Source: JARIHD01 sp035758825
GTDB taxonomy: Bacteria > Patescibacteriota > Saccharimonadia > Saccharimonadales > UBA4665
DNA: 64,000 nucleotides
Assembly: GCA_035758825.1 (NCBI GenBank)
Contig: DASTWA010000005.1
Coordinates: 12,273 to 76,272, forward strand
Direction: 5' to 3'
The notes beneath the pieces were generated by a model, which was given only the letters and a program-made list of their open reading frames with translations, made no database searches and was not told the origin of the DNA. The translations under genes were made by a program, and so were the position numbers. The stretch's first letter is position 1. Every line of letters starts with the position of its first letter. Below, one piece after another: positions 42,727 through 51,051 of the stretch.

Positions 42727-43338
42727 ATGAACAAAATAGCCATCGATGTCGTACTGCTTCCACCAAAGGAAGTGGCCAGCAAGGCCATTTCTATTAGCCG
42801 CAAACTAGCCGAAACTTCTGGCAACCGGACGGTTGTCCTGGGCAAACAGGACTACCTGCCGCATGTTTCACTCTGCATGGGCGTTGTAAAAGAAGAAGAC
42901 CTGCCCAAGGTCAATGAGGCGCTCTCAGACATAGCCAGTCAAACGGCGGCGTTGCAACTTGCCATTGACGGCATTAAAGCCCATGACATTCCGACCGGAG
43001 AAAAGCTTGCCGTCCTGGAGTTCGCCGACACTGCCAGCCTCCAGTCATTACACGAAACCATTATGCAGCGGCTGCGGCCGTTCCTGACCTACGACGACAT
43101 GGACAGTTCGATGTTTGTCAGCTCACCAGAAGCCGCACCGGTGTCAATGAAATGGGTTCGCGATTTCGACACGCTCTACCATAACCCGGAGCAATTTTAT
43201 CCGCATCTGACTTCCGGCTTTGGGACGCACAGCGACTTCTCGTTCCCAATCAGCTTCGAAGCAAACACACTGGCAGTCTGTCAGTTAGGCAATTATTGTA
43301 CCTGCCGCAAAAAACTGGCAACATTTGAATTAGCCTAA
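42727..43338 (+). CDS. 2H phosphoesterase (2'-5' RNA ligase-like) protein
   Basis: A 203-residue protein with two His-containing motifs of the 2H superfamily: LPHVSLCMG near residue 55 and PHLTSGFG near residue 158. These bind the phosphate in cyclic phosphodiesterases and RNA 2'-5' ligases. The spacing is longer than in typical LigT proteins. The substrate is unknown, perhaps RNA ends or a cyclic nucleotide. No Shine-Dalgarno is present and the message appears leaderless. Confidence 0.78.
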   Translation: MNKIAIDVVLLPPKEVASKAISISRKLAETSGNRTVVLGKQDYLPHVSLCMGVVKEEDLPKVNEALSDIASQTAALQLAIDGIKAHDIPTGEKLAVLEFADTASLQSLHETIMQRLRPFLTYDDMDSSMFVSSPEAAPVSMKWVRDFDTLYHNPEQFYPHLTSGFGTHSDFSFPISFEANTLAVCQLGNYCTCRKKLATFELA

Positions 43339-43369
43339 CAATAGAACTAATTAAGCAAGGAGACCCCCT

Positions 43370-44380
43370 ATGAGCGCAGAGGCTTTAACATCTTATCCTG
43401 ACGATTTTGAGGTTCGTGATACAGAGCCGCAATATGATACACTTTCAGACATGAAACAAGCTGTACTCGGTGCTACCGGTGACGTTGGTAGCCTACTACT
43501 CAAAGAACTTACTGACCGTAATATTGACGTTAAAGCGCTGTCACGCAACGTCCCAGAAGCCGACAAGCAATTGGCTGGGATCGAATATGCAGCCGCTGAT
43601 GCCGAGAACAAAGATAGCCTGGTAGCCGCAACCAGAGGCCTTGATGTCGTATATGCGACCTTGGCAGTGCCTTATGGGACCGAACCATGGCAGCGGTCTT
43701 GGCCGGTCATTACCCGCAATATCATCGATGCGGCAAGGGACAACCAGTTTAAGCTCGTATTCCTGGACAATGTCTACATGTACGGCAAGGCCGACGGCCC
43801 GATGACCGAAGACTCGCCGGTGCAACCAACGTCCAAAAAGGGTGAGGTTCGTGCCGAAATCGCCGACATGCTCCTGGACGCTATGGCCAGGGAGGAAATC
43901 AATGCCACCATCGGCCGTTCAGCCGACTTTTACGGGCCTGACTCCCGCATCAGCAGCAAATTCTTTACCGGCTCGCTAAACGAAGGCAAAGCTTACTGGA
44001 TGGGCAGTCCTGATGCCCTGCGTACCTGGAGTTACACACCAGACAATGCCCGTGCGCTAGCCATACTGGGCAACGACGCACGAGCCGACCAAAAGGTGTG
44101 GCACATGCCGGCGGCTGGGGCCATGAAAGGCGTTGGTTTTATCGCTTTGGCCAGCAAGGTACTCGGCCGCGATCTTGAGACAGTGCTGGTGCCCGGCAAC
44201 GACCCCGAGGCTCGCCAGGCATTTGCCGCAAGCATGCCAGAAATTGCCGAAATGATGTACCAATACGACAATGACTACGTCTTTGATTCGTCGCGTTTCC
44301 AAGAGACATTCGGTATGCGCCCCACGCCGTATGAGGATGGCTTTAGGCAGGTATACAATACACTGGCCGAACGCCAATAG
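43370..44380 (+). CDS. NAD(P)-binding Rossmann-fold (atypical SDR) protein
   Basis: A 336-residue protein with a dinucleotide-binding turn KQAVLGATGDVGSLL near residue 30, a strand ending VVYATLAVPYG, and YMYGKADGPMTED with the downstream Lys-Lys that take the place of the SDR active site. It resembles NAD-dependent epimerase/dehydratase and NmrA-type proteins. The first 28 residues before the Rossmann fold are extra and acidic. Unlike its neighbours it has a clear AAGGAGA ribosome-binding site. The substrate is unknown. Confidence 0.85.
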   Translation: MSAEALTSYPDDFEVRDTEPQYDTLSDMKQAVLGATGDVGSLLLKELTDRNIDVKALSRNVPEADKQLAGIEYAAADAENKDSLVAATRGLDVVYATLAVPYGTEPWQRSWPVITRNIIDAARDNQFKLVFLDNVYMYGKADGPMTEDSPVQPTSKKGEVRAEIADMLLDAMAREEINATIGRSADFYGPDSRISSKFFTGSLNEGKAYWMGSPDALRTWSYTPDNARALAILGNDARADQKVWHMPAAGAMKGVGFIALASKVLGRDLETVLVPGNDPEARQAFAASMPEIAEMMYQYDNDYVFDSSRFQETFGMRPTPYEDGFRQVYNTLAERQ

Positions 44381-44387
44381 TTAGTGT

Positions 44388-44439
44388 TATAATCTACTTT
44401 TCAATTACGACTGGCATGCCCGAACGGCATGCCAGTTTT
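44388..44439 (+). promoter_or_regulatory. -10 element and 5' hairpin upstream of the P-loop protein gene
   Basis: TATAAT at 44388-44393 predicts an RNA start near 44400. A perfect 11-base stem ACTGGCATGCC / GGCATGCCAGT (44410-44420 with 44426-44436) with TTTT follows, directly before the start region at 44454. Confidence 0.6.
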
Positions 44440-44453
44440 AACTCATCAGAGAT

Positions 44454-45542
44454 ATGACACAACACGAAACCGCACTATCATTCGACATTCTTTCTTATCC
44501 ACGCGAAGCCATTGAGGACGGCGTTATCCTCGAAACCGATGCCGCGCCCGAAGCTGACCAATTATTTCTGCCGCAGGTCTACCGCGTAGGCTCTAATGCT
44601 GTAAGGACGGCTGTGCCGCACGCCGCCGATGCGTATGCCAGCATCGCCCGTGGCTTTGGTCTGTCGCCAGACAAGACTATGCTGGTCAGCGATCAGCAAG
44701 GGGCGCGGGTGGCGCTACAGAATGGCATGGGCGTTGCGACGGTTAGCAATAAGCGAGGCGCTACGACAACTCTGGATTTGCTCAGATCGCCGCAATCCAT
44801 AACTGACCAGACACTCTACGAAAACCCCCTATACAGCGACCTGGCATACGCTGACGTGGCCGAAGCGCTGTATACGCCGGGCCAAATCCGTGTCGTCGGC
44901 TTTGTTGGCCGCACCGGCGCCGGCAAATCGACCACCATCAATCGTCTTGTAGACAGCGTAGAGGAAGCTGGCGGACATGCTGGCAAATTCGAAGTAGATG
45001 CCTTTTTTGTCCGCTCACGCAAGGATCGCCGGGCCTGGCTCAACGAACCCGGTATATCTGACGAGGAGCGTACAAACCGCCAACGGGTTATTACGTGGTG
45101 GGACCTCGGTAGGGCGAGCAGTGTCCTTTCTAGGATTAGGGATGGGGAGCACGTCCAGCTCGACGGCTTATACGACATGCAGCAGGGCGGCGAAATGGTC
45201 GGCACCCTTGACATCGATCCGGGCGATAAAGGCTACACGGTATTCGTAGAAGGCACTGCGCTGCTGGTCCCGGAGCTAACACCTGCTATTGATTCGTTCG
45301 TATACCTTAACACTCATGACGAAGCCCGTGCAGGCTTTCTTATGGAACGCAACCTGCGTGATGGCTACACGCCTGACGAGTCTCGGGCGCGCAAGGTATT
45401 GACCGACGCAGCCGAAACCAATGAACACATTGCCGGTCCGCTACGCCAAGCACGCTTTAACCAAGGGCAACTTGCCGTACTCGACAATACGCACCGCGGT
45501 GATAAATTGCGCCTCATGCCTCCGTACATCCCCGAGAAATAA
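44454..45542 (+). CDS. P-loop kinase-like protein with HAD-like N-terminal remnant
   Basis: A 362-residue protein. Residues about 60-100 (GFGLSPDKTMLVSDQQGARVA, then QNGMGVATVSN) look like the last motif of a HAD phosphatase, but the DxD nucleophile motif is absent. Residues from about 145 form a P-loop domain: VVGFVGRTGAGKSTTINRL (Walker A), a downstream FEVDAFFVRSRKDRR resembling the substrate site of uridine kinase-type proteins, and a later VFVEGTALLVP strand. It may phosphorylate a nucleoside or other small molecule. I cannot name it. Confidence 0.72.
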   Translation: MTQHETALSFDILSYPREAIEDGVILETDAAPEADQLFLPQVYRVGSNAVRTAVPHAADAYASIARGFGLSPDKTMLVSDQQGARVALQNGMGVATVSNKRGATTTLDLLRSPQSITDQTLYENPLYSDLAYADVAEALYTPGQIRVVGFVGRTGAGKSTTINRLVDSVEEAGGHAGKFEVDAFFVRSRKDRRAWLNEPGISDEERTNRQRVITWWDLGRASSVLSRIRDGEHVQLDGLYDMQQGGEMVGTLDIDPGDKGYTVFVEGTALLVPELTPAIDSFVYLNTHDEARAGFLMERNLRDGYTPDESRARKVLTDAAETNEHIAGPLRQARFNQGQLAVLDNTHRGDKLRLMPPYIPEK

Positions 45543-45553
45543 ACCAACAAAAC

Positions 45554-45588
45554 AAAATACCGGCCCACATAAGGAGCCGGTATTTTTG
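45554..45588. terminator. Bidirectional terminator between convergent genes
   Basis: AAAATACCGGC pairs with GCCGGTATTTT, flanked by A and T runs, between the ends of the P-loop gene and the phosphotransferase-like gene. Confidence 0.9.
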
Positions 45589-45602
45589 TAGATCCGCGTT
45601 AT

Positions 45603-47036
45603 TTAGCGGTTGCTCGGTTTGATCTTGCCGACTGGCATGCCATACAGATCACGGCGATCGCCAATGATCATATCGCGGGCCATACTGAGCCACTTAATAC
45701 CTTCGGCATAGATAGCGATGGCTCGCTTCTGTGCATCTGGGTCTTCCGGCACCCGGCCGGTCTCATCCCTTGTAAAGTGGAATGGCGGCATCGCTGCAAA
45801 GTGGCTGCCCATCATAAAGGTAAAGCGCAGCAGCCAGTTAGGGTCACGCTGGCGGAACTCTTCGTTCGCAACTCCCCAGCCCTCCATAACGTACTTAAAG
45901 TAATCTTCCATACCCTCATACGGCTTGGTGTATGGGTTATTGGCATGGTTTCTTACTGTAATGGTTGGAGCGTCAGGACCTTGGCCGACACTCAGATCAA
46001 AGTGCTCATTGTGCATCACATCATAGTTGCCTATGGAGTTGTGGACTGGCTTATTGTCGTACATTGGGTCGTCGACCGTGTCGCCGCCAGTCGTCCTAAA
46101 ACCGATTGCTCGCGGGTCCAAGAACTTAAGGCCGATGTCGTCATAAGTGAACTCCGGTCTTCCTGACTGGCGCATTGCGTCCAACAATACATCAGGATGG
46201 GTGATCATAACATTTTCGGTGTTCGTGTCGCCCATGACCAAAGCGTGGTGCTGAGGCTCTAACATTTCACGGACCTCAGGACGCCCAAAGAACTTCAGCA
46301 GGCCCTTAATGTTGCTGTACTCGACGCCATTAATCACAATGCGTTCCGAATCAAGCAGTGGACCGAATGTCTCGGGAGCTGCCTGGCGGGAAAGCTCCAG
46401 ACGCGCAGTGATCTTGTCGAGATATGATTCCTGGATAGTGTCTTCGCCGTTTTGGGTCAGGCGGTGCGGGTGGACTTTCTCGGCCAATAACCGCATGACT
46501 TCGTGGTGCAAGTGAGCCACGACGCCTGGCGTCGGTTGAGCCTCGGCTACGAACGAACTTACTTCCACGCCAGTCAACAGTGTCTGGTCATATACCAACC
46601 TGCGCACAGTTCCACCGTCGGGTGTCGGTTCGGTCTCGGTCTGCACCTTATGCACAGCAGGGAAGTAAGGCTGCACAGACTGCGGCAGGCCCTGCAGATA
46701 GCTTACCTGCAGGCCACCCTTAGTGGACGGAGGAGTCATTACACCAGTGCCATTTGGATCCCAGGGCACCGCAGAAAGCACTTCGCTACATACCTTACGG
46801 ACAACGCGGCCATAGGTCGGAGTGTTTACGACCATCACCAGCGATTCGCTGCCGCCACTACCGAATCCTTGCAGCTGTTCGTCGGGTGCGAGATACCGGC
46901 CAATTTCCTCTTGGATGTCACCTCCAAACCGGTCGGTTATTGCCGACATGCCCTGCTGGTGAGAGCCTGTCCTATCTGCCTCGGCTGGCATTTCTGCTGT
47001 TAATTGTTGCATATCAAGATATTCGGGATTTGACAT
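45603..47036 (-). CDS. APH-like phosphotransferase-fold protein
   Basis: A 477-residue protein. The central part has kinase-like signatures: HHALVMGDTNTENVMI near residue 265 (the catalytic loop HGDxNxxN, with MGDTNTEN here) and IGLKFLDPRAIGF near 305, resembling the metal-binding segment of aminoglycoside-type phosphotransferases. The C-terminal 150 residues are helical, as in that fold. The lead His of the loop is replaced by Met, so activity is uncertain. Its mRNA begins with a hairpin (47074-47103). Substrate unknown. Confidence 0.68.
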   Translation of the reverse strand: MSNPEYLDMQQLTAEMPAEADRTGSHQQGMSAITDRFGGDIQEEIGRYLAPDEQLQGFGSGGSESLVMVVNTPTYGRVVRKVCSEVLSAVPWDPNGTGVMTPPSTKGGLQVSYLQGLPQSVQPYFPAVHKVQTETEPTPDGGTVRRLVYDQTLLTGVEVSSFVAEAQPTPGVVAHLHHEVMRLLAEKVHPHRLTQNGEDTIQESYLDKITARLELSRQAAPETFGPLLDSERIVINGVEYSNIKGLLKFFGRPEVREMLEPQHHALVMGDTNTENVMITHPDVLLDAMRQSGRPEFTYDDIGLKFLDPRAIGFRTTGGDTVDDPMYDNKPVHNSIGNYDVMHNEHFDLSVGQGPDAPTITVRNHANNPYTKPYEGMEDYFKYVMEGWGVANEEFRQRDPNWLLRFTFMMGSHFAAMPPFHFTRDETGRVPEDPDAQKRAIAIYAEGIKWLSMARDMIIGDRRDLYGMPVGKIKPSNR

Positions 47037-47073
47037 GTGGCTAAGAGATGCTCCTATTTTTGAATTTTTTTAA

Positions 47074-47149
47074 AATGATTGCGAATTTTTCGCCGCAATC
47101 ATTGAGTATTTGAAGGCTACAAAATACCATGGTTTTTTGAGTGAGTAAA
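47074..47149 (-). promoter_or_regulatory. Promoter and 5' hairpin of the phosphotransferase-like gene
   Basis: On the minus strand TTTACT (47149-47144), 17 bases, TATTTT (47126-47121). About 10 bases after the expected RNA start lies a perfect 10-base stem AATGATTGCG / CGCAATCATT (47103-47074) followed by a TTTTAAAAAAATT run, then AGGAG before the gene. Confidence 0.6.
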
Positions 47150-47186
47150 CCCAAAAAATTGCTAACAGTGTTAGATTAAAAATAAC

Positions 47187-47250
47187 GTGACCGATACGTA
47201 GCCTGCGTGTATAATTGCCGCATCAGCAGGCCTGGACAAGGCCGCTTTTT
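47187..47250 (+). promoter_or_regulatory. Promoter and 5' hairpin of the nucleotidyltransferase gene
   Basis: GTGACC (47187-47192), 17 bases, TATAAT (47210-47215). About 4 bases after the expected RNA start lies a stem GC-A-GGCC / GGCCGC (47226-47232 with 47240-47245) and TTTTT, then TGGAG and the ATG at 47279. Confidence 0.65.
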
Positions 47251-47278
47251 GATTGTATTAACCCCAAATGGAGTAAGT

Positions 47279-48313
47279 ATGTCCGCCCCCGTAGAACAAA
47301 TTGGAAACCCATCATATGAAGAATCGGTACTGATGGCCCTAGATGAAGCCGAGTATGATCCTGCAGCACAATGGGCAGTCGATAGCCTAGCAGCCGGCAA
47401 ATCGCCGGGCATACTATCTATTGTCCGAGCCGATCTGATAGGCGGCCTTGCATTCCATCTGCATGAGGCACTGCACACCCACGAGCCAGGCGAAGCCAAC
47501 CCACACCACCCCAAGACCAGGGTTTACAACCGGCTCATCACCGCAGCCGAAGCCGGCGACCCGGAGGCGATAAGTACGCTCCCTAAAGTCGCAACAACAG
47601 CCGGGCAGTTAGCGACGACCGTCGAGCTGACACTCGACAATCTAGATGACGTGCGCGAATGGCGGCAAGGCCACCGCTACGTCCAATTTATCGGCTCTTT
47701 CAACCCGCAACACGTCGGTCATCGCTCAACTATCCGTGACACCTTGACGGCCGCGGGCGAAGGCGTAAATGGCCTGGTTCAGGTGGTACAAAACCATCCC
47801 ATCAAAAAGGACAGCCTGCCGCCCTACATAGGCCGCTTTAGACAAGGTGAGCAGAAGCTTTACTCAAGCACACTCCTTAACCCGTCAGAAGTCACTATGC
47901 TCGACGTACCGCTCGGCTTAGGCCTGGCCAAGCGCGGAGCCGAACAGATCCGTCTTATTGCCAGCGTAACTGGCGACGAAAAGATGCGCTGGCTGGTTGG
48001 CAGCGATAAATTTATGACCGATGTCAATAACGTCCGGGCCGGCGAGCAGCTCGACAAGGCTGGCGCCCGGTTCAGCGGCGTGCACTTGTACGTTGCCCGG
48101 CGGGATACCCAAACCACGGAAGAAATTACCGAAGGCGCTGATTATGTCCGGGGCCGGTTTGGCGCCGATGTGACAATCGTTCCGGAAACAACTGATCCGC
48201 TGATTATTCAGGCGGCTGCCAGCAAAATCCGCGCCATGCGTGCCGAAGGTCGACACGCCGAGGCCGACGAGATGGAATACTCCGACCTGCCAGACCTGCG
48301 GCCAAGGCGGTAA
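47279..48313 (+). CDS. NadD-like nucleotidyltransferase with extra N-terminal domain
   Basis: A 344-residue protein. From about residue 145 it is an adenylyltransferase fold: VQFIGSFNPQHVGHRSTI, with an intact HxGH, and near the end IQAAASKIRAMRAEGR, which matches the second signature (SxxxIR). Between them VGSDKFMTDV resembles the nicotinate mononucleotide adenylyltransferase loop. NAD synthesis is a likely but unproven role. The N-terminal 140 residues are helical and unrecognised. It is divergent from the phosphotransferase-like gene. Confidence 0.78.
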   Translation: MSAPVEQIGNPSYEESVLMALDEAEYDPAAQWAVDSLAAGKSPGILSIVRADLIGGLAFHLHEALHTHEPGEANPHHPKTRVYNRLITAAEAGDPEAISTLPKVATTAGQLATTVELTLDNLDDVREWRQGHRYVQFIGSFNPQHVGHRSTIRDTLTAAGEGVNGLVQVVQNHPIKKDSLPPYIGRFRQGEQKLYSSTLLNPSEVTMLDVPLGLGLAKRGAEQIRLIASVTGDEKMRWLVGSDKFMTDVNNVRAGEQLDKAGARFSGVHLYVARRDTQTTEEITEGADYVRGRFGADVTIVPETTDPLIIQAAASKIRAMRAEGRHAEADEMEYSDLPDLRPRR

Positions 48314-48328
48314 CCGTCCAGAAGGCTA

Positions 48329-49402
48329 TTATTCCTGGCCGCTCGACGCAGGACTGTGCAATGTTTTTACAAAGCCACCCAATTCGTCGTACAGTTGACG
48401 AATAACGTCGTCCACACCGTCTGTGTCTAGCAAGTCCAATCGACGTTTATTAGCTTGAATACTCATAATTAACTCGGCTACGTCAGTGGTAGCAATCTTT
48501 TTATGTGGCACGACACAGAATCGCGCACCCACGCTGTGGGCCGTAATTGCGTAGTGGCTTACAACAGCATCATCGCCCGTATAGGACAATGGTATCTGAA
48601 TGTAATCGATCCGCTCTGGATACGTAGTGTGGTTACGGACCACGGCGGTCAGCGAATTAGTCCGGCTGTCCTCGCCCACAAAGCCCGAATTGATGCCGCG
48701 CCTGTCACGTAGTTCCATAAGACTGTCATATCTGCAGTCCAAGTGCCCACCGGCGTTAGCCTGATACACGCCGCGGTCTATAACCTGGCGCGCAAGATCA
48801 AACGCCGCACGGGTGCCCGTGCCTTCACCGGTGATGCGCAGCGGCATTTCTAAGGTCGCCCAGAATGAGAGCAGGGCCCTACCCAGTCGTTGATGGGTGT
48901 CCGGGCTTAAGCTAATGCCGCGCTGCGCTACGCTATTGATCTCGTCCTCGGGGCGCTGGCCCATATTGCCCACAAATGCGCCAATTGCCAACGGCACCCG
49001 ACTGCTCGGTTCAGACAAGGTATTGTAGTTAATCAAAATTTTGCCGTAACGGCTGCCAGTTGCGAGCAGGCCAACGCCTTCTACCCATAGCTTATCGCCG
49101 TTCGGCGTAGCAGGTGAGGCGACGCCGAAATAGCGATGCGAAAAATCTTGGGGCGGCAGGACTGCAAAATTGGTTTCCCCCTGGTCCTGACCCGGCCAAA
49201 TAACAGTCGAAACATATTTTGATACATTACCAGGCATGCGTAAATAGTACTGACCAGCTCCGGTGCCGACGCCAAGCGTGGCGCCGGCACCTGTAAGTAC
49301 AAGTTCCGACATAGCACGTAGCTGCGTGTCGTAAACCCCCTCATGCTGCGGAGCCAAAATTTCTGGATCAAAACTCGCCTCAAGCTCGTAAGATGTACTC
49401 AT
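48329..49402 (-). CDS. Hypothetical protein (357 aa)
   Basis: A 357-residue soluble protein that I do not recognise. Residues 30-60 are rich in Gly and small residues (LVLTGAGATLGVGTGAGQYYL); the middle has KILINYNTLSEPSSRVPLAIG and the end is helical. There is no signal peptide or membrane segment. Start MSTSYELE at 49402; a TAATATATA stretch lies just upstream. It converges on the nucleotidyltransferase gene, 15 bases away, and is divergent from dnaX. Confidence 0.65.
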   Translation of the reverse strand: MSTSYELEASFDPEILAPQHEGVYDTQLRAMSELVLTGAGATLGVGTGAGQYYLRMPGNVSKYVSTVIWPGQDQGETNFAVLPPQDFSHRYFGVASPATPNGDKLWVEGVGLLATGSRYGKILINYNTLSEPSSRVPLAIGAFVGNMGQRPEDEINSVAQRGISLSPDTHQRLGRALLSFWATLEMPLRITGEGTGTRAAFDLARQVIDRGVYQANAGGHLDCRYDSLMELRDRRGINSGFVGEDSRTNSLTAVVRNHTTYPERIDYIQIPLSYTGDDAVVSHYAITAHSVGARFCVVPHKKIATTDVAELIMSIQANKRRLDLLDTDGVDDVIRQLYDELGGFVKTLHSPASSGQE

Positions 49403-49535
49403 TGGTCGATATATATTACATCGAAATTAATACGTCTCACAATAATATTTAGTGATGCAGATCACTATTCAGATAGCCGGCCATGCTCATAAATACAACA
49501 TATGCCTGTAAAAATGTGCGTATAATGGTATGTAA

Positions 49536-51047
49536 ATGGGGAAGGCTTTATACCGCACGTACCGGTCTAAGAAGCTGTCGGAAATTGTTGGCCAAGAACA
49601 CATTACGACAGCGCTCGACCACGCTCTTAGGAAGGGCACTATTAGCCACGCGTATTTGTTTACGGGCCCGCGCGGCGTTGGCAAGACCAGCATTGCCCGC
49701 ATTCTGGCCCATGAGATTAACGGGCTCCCGTACGACGAAGACCGCGGGCACCTGGATATCATCGAGATCGATGCCGCATCAAACCGCCGCATCGACGAAA
49801 TACGCGACCTGCGTGACAAAGTACATATTGCGCCATCCAGCGCCAAATTCAAGGTGTATATCATCGACGAGGTGCACATGCTTACCAAAGAAGCATTCAA
49901 TGCGCTGCTCAAAACGCTTGAGGAGCCTCCCGCACACTGCGTATTCATTTTGGCCACGACCGAAGTGCACAAACTCCCGGAGACTATTATCAGCCGCACA
50001 CAGCGCTACGCCTTTAAGCCGGTTGACCTGCCAAAGGTTGTTGCGCACCTAAAACACATCGCCAAAGAAGAAAAGATCGATATCTCTGACGACGCGCTGG
50101 CCTTAATCGCCGCCCATGGTGAGGGCAGCTTCCGCGACAGCATCAGCTTATTGGACCAGGTTCGTAATACCGGCAAAAAAATCGAACTAGAGCACGTCCA
50201 GACGGTGCTCGGCATAGCGCCCGATGAGCTAATCCAGAGTTTGCTGGGGGCGCTGTCGGCCCACGATTCGGTCGCTGTCGCCGCTGGACTGGCGCAAATG
50301 CACGAGCAAGGCTACGAGCCGACACAAATTGCCAAGCAAATCAGCAATGCGCTGCGCCGCGGTATCCTGGAAGGTCAATTGCCGTTTGCGCACGATGTTG
50401 CCATGAAATTACTTACCCAGTTGTTGCACACCCCGGCATCGCCAGATCCGCGCGTCGCATTAGAAATTGCGCTGCTCGACGCAGCCCTATCTGACGGTCA
50501 GGCCATTGCCGTCGTAGCCAAAGTCACACCCAAGACTGCTTCGCCGGCCGTAGTAGAACCGGCCAACCCAACCACCCATGTAAAGCCGCTTCGCAAAACG
50601 CCAGAACCCAAATCAGAACCCGAAATAACCATCGACGTTGATTCGGAACTCTTCCTGGACGATAAGTCCTGGGATCTTATCCTGGGGGCACTCAAGACTA
50701 AATACAACACGCTGCACAGTGTTGCCAAGATGGCCCAGCCGCATTACGAGCCAGGCAAACTGACCCTGGAATTTACGCATAAATTCCACCAGAAGCGCCT
50801 GAGCGAAGCCCGCAACAAGGCCTTGCTGAGCGAGGTTATCGCCGGTGTGACCGGCAGCCCGATCGCAATCGAATGCATCATCGGCGAAGGCCGACCGCTG
50901 CAAGCAGTACCGGCGCCGCTGCCGCCGGCTGACGGCGAAATCGTACATAACGTCGACCAGTCCACTCCGCTGCCAAACGACAGGCCTACAAGTCCTGTCG
51001 ACGCCATAAGCAATATCTTTGGTGGTGCCGAAGTGCTAGAATCGTAA
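49536..51047 (+). CDS. dnaX: DNA polymerase III subunit gamma/tau, lacking the zinc module
   Basis: A 503-residue clamp loader subunit. The AAA+ domain has GPRGVGKTS (Walker A, near residue 43), VYIIDEVHMLTKEAFNALLKTLEEPP (here split: VYIIDEVHML, then EAFNALLKTLEEPP), and the arginine finger SRTQR. Between Walker A and EIDAASNR the usual cysteine-rich zinc-binding insert is missing: the chain runs straight from ILAHEINGLP to GHLDIIEIDA. A Pro-rich tau-like region follows from about 345. A TATAAT box lies 9 bases before the ATG with no Shine-Dalgarno. dnaB follows after 4 bases. Confidence 0.94.
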   Translation: MGKALYRTYRSKKLSEIVGQEHITTALDHALRKGTISHAYLFTGPRGVGKTSIARILAHEINGLPYDEDRGHLDIIEIDAASNRRIDEIRDLRDKVHIAPSSAKFKVYIIDEVHMLTKEAFNALLKTLEEPPAHCVFILATTEVHKLPETIISRTQRYAFKPVDLPKVVAHLKHIAKEEKIDISDDALALIAAHGEGSFRDSISLLDQVRNTGKKIELEHVQTVLGIAPDELIQSLLGALSAHDSVAVAAGLAQMHEQGYEPTQIAKQISNALRRGILEGQLPFAHDVAMKLLTQLLHTPASPDPRVALEIALLDAALSDGQAIAVVAKVTPKTASPAVVEPANPTTHVKPLRKTPEPKSEPEITIDVDSELFLDDKSWDLILGALKTKYNTLHSVAKMAQPHYEPGKLTLEFTHKFHQKRLSEARNKALLSEVIAGVTGSPIAIECIIGEGRPLQAVPAPLPPADGEIVHNVDQSTPLPNDRPTSPVDAISNIFGGAEVLES

Positions 51048-51051
51048 ATAC

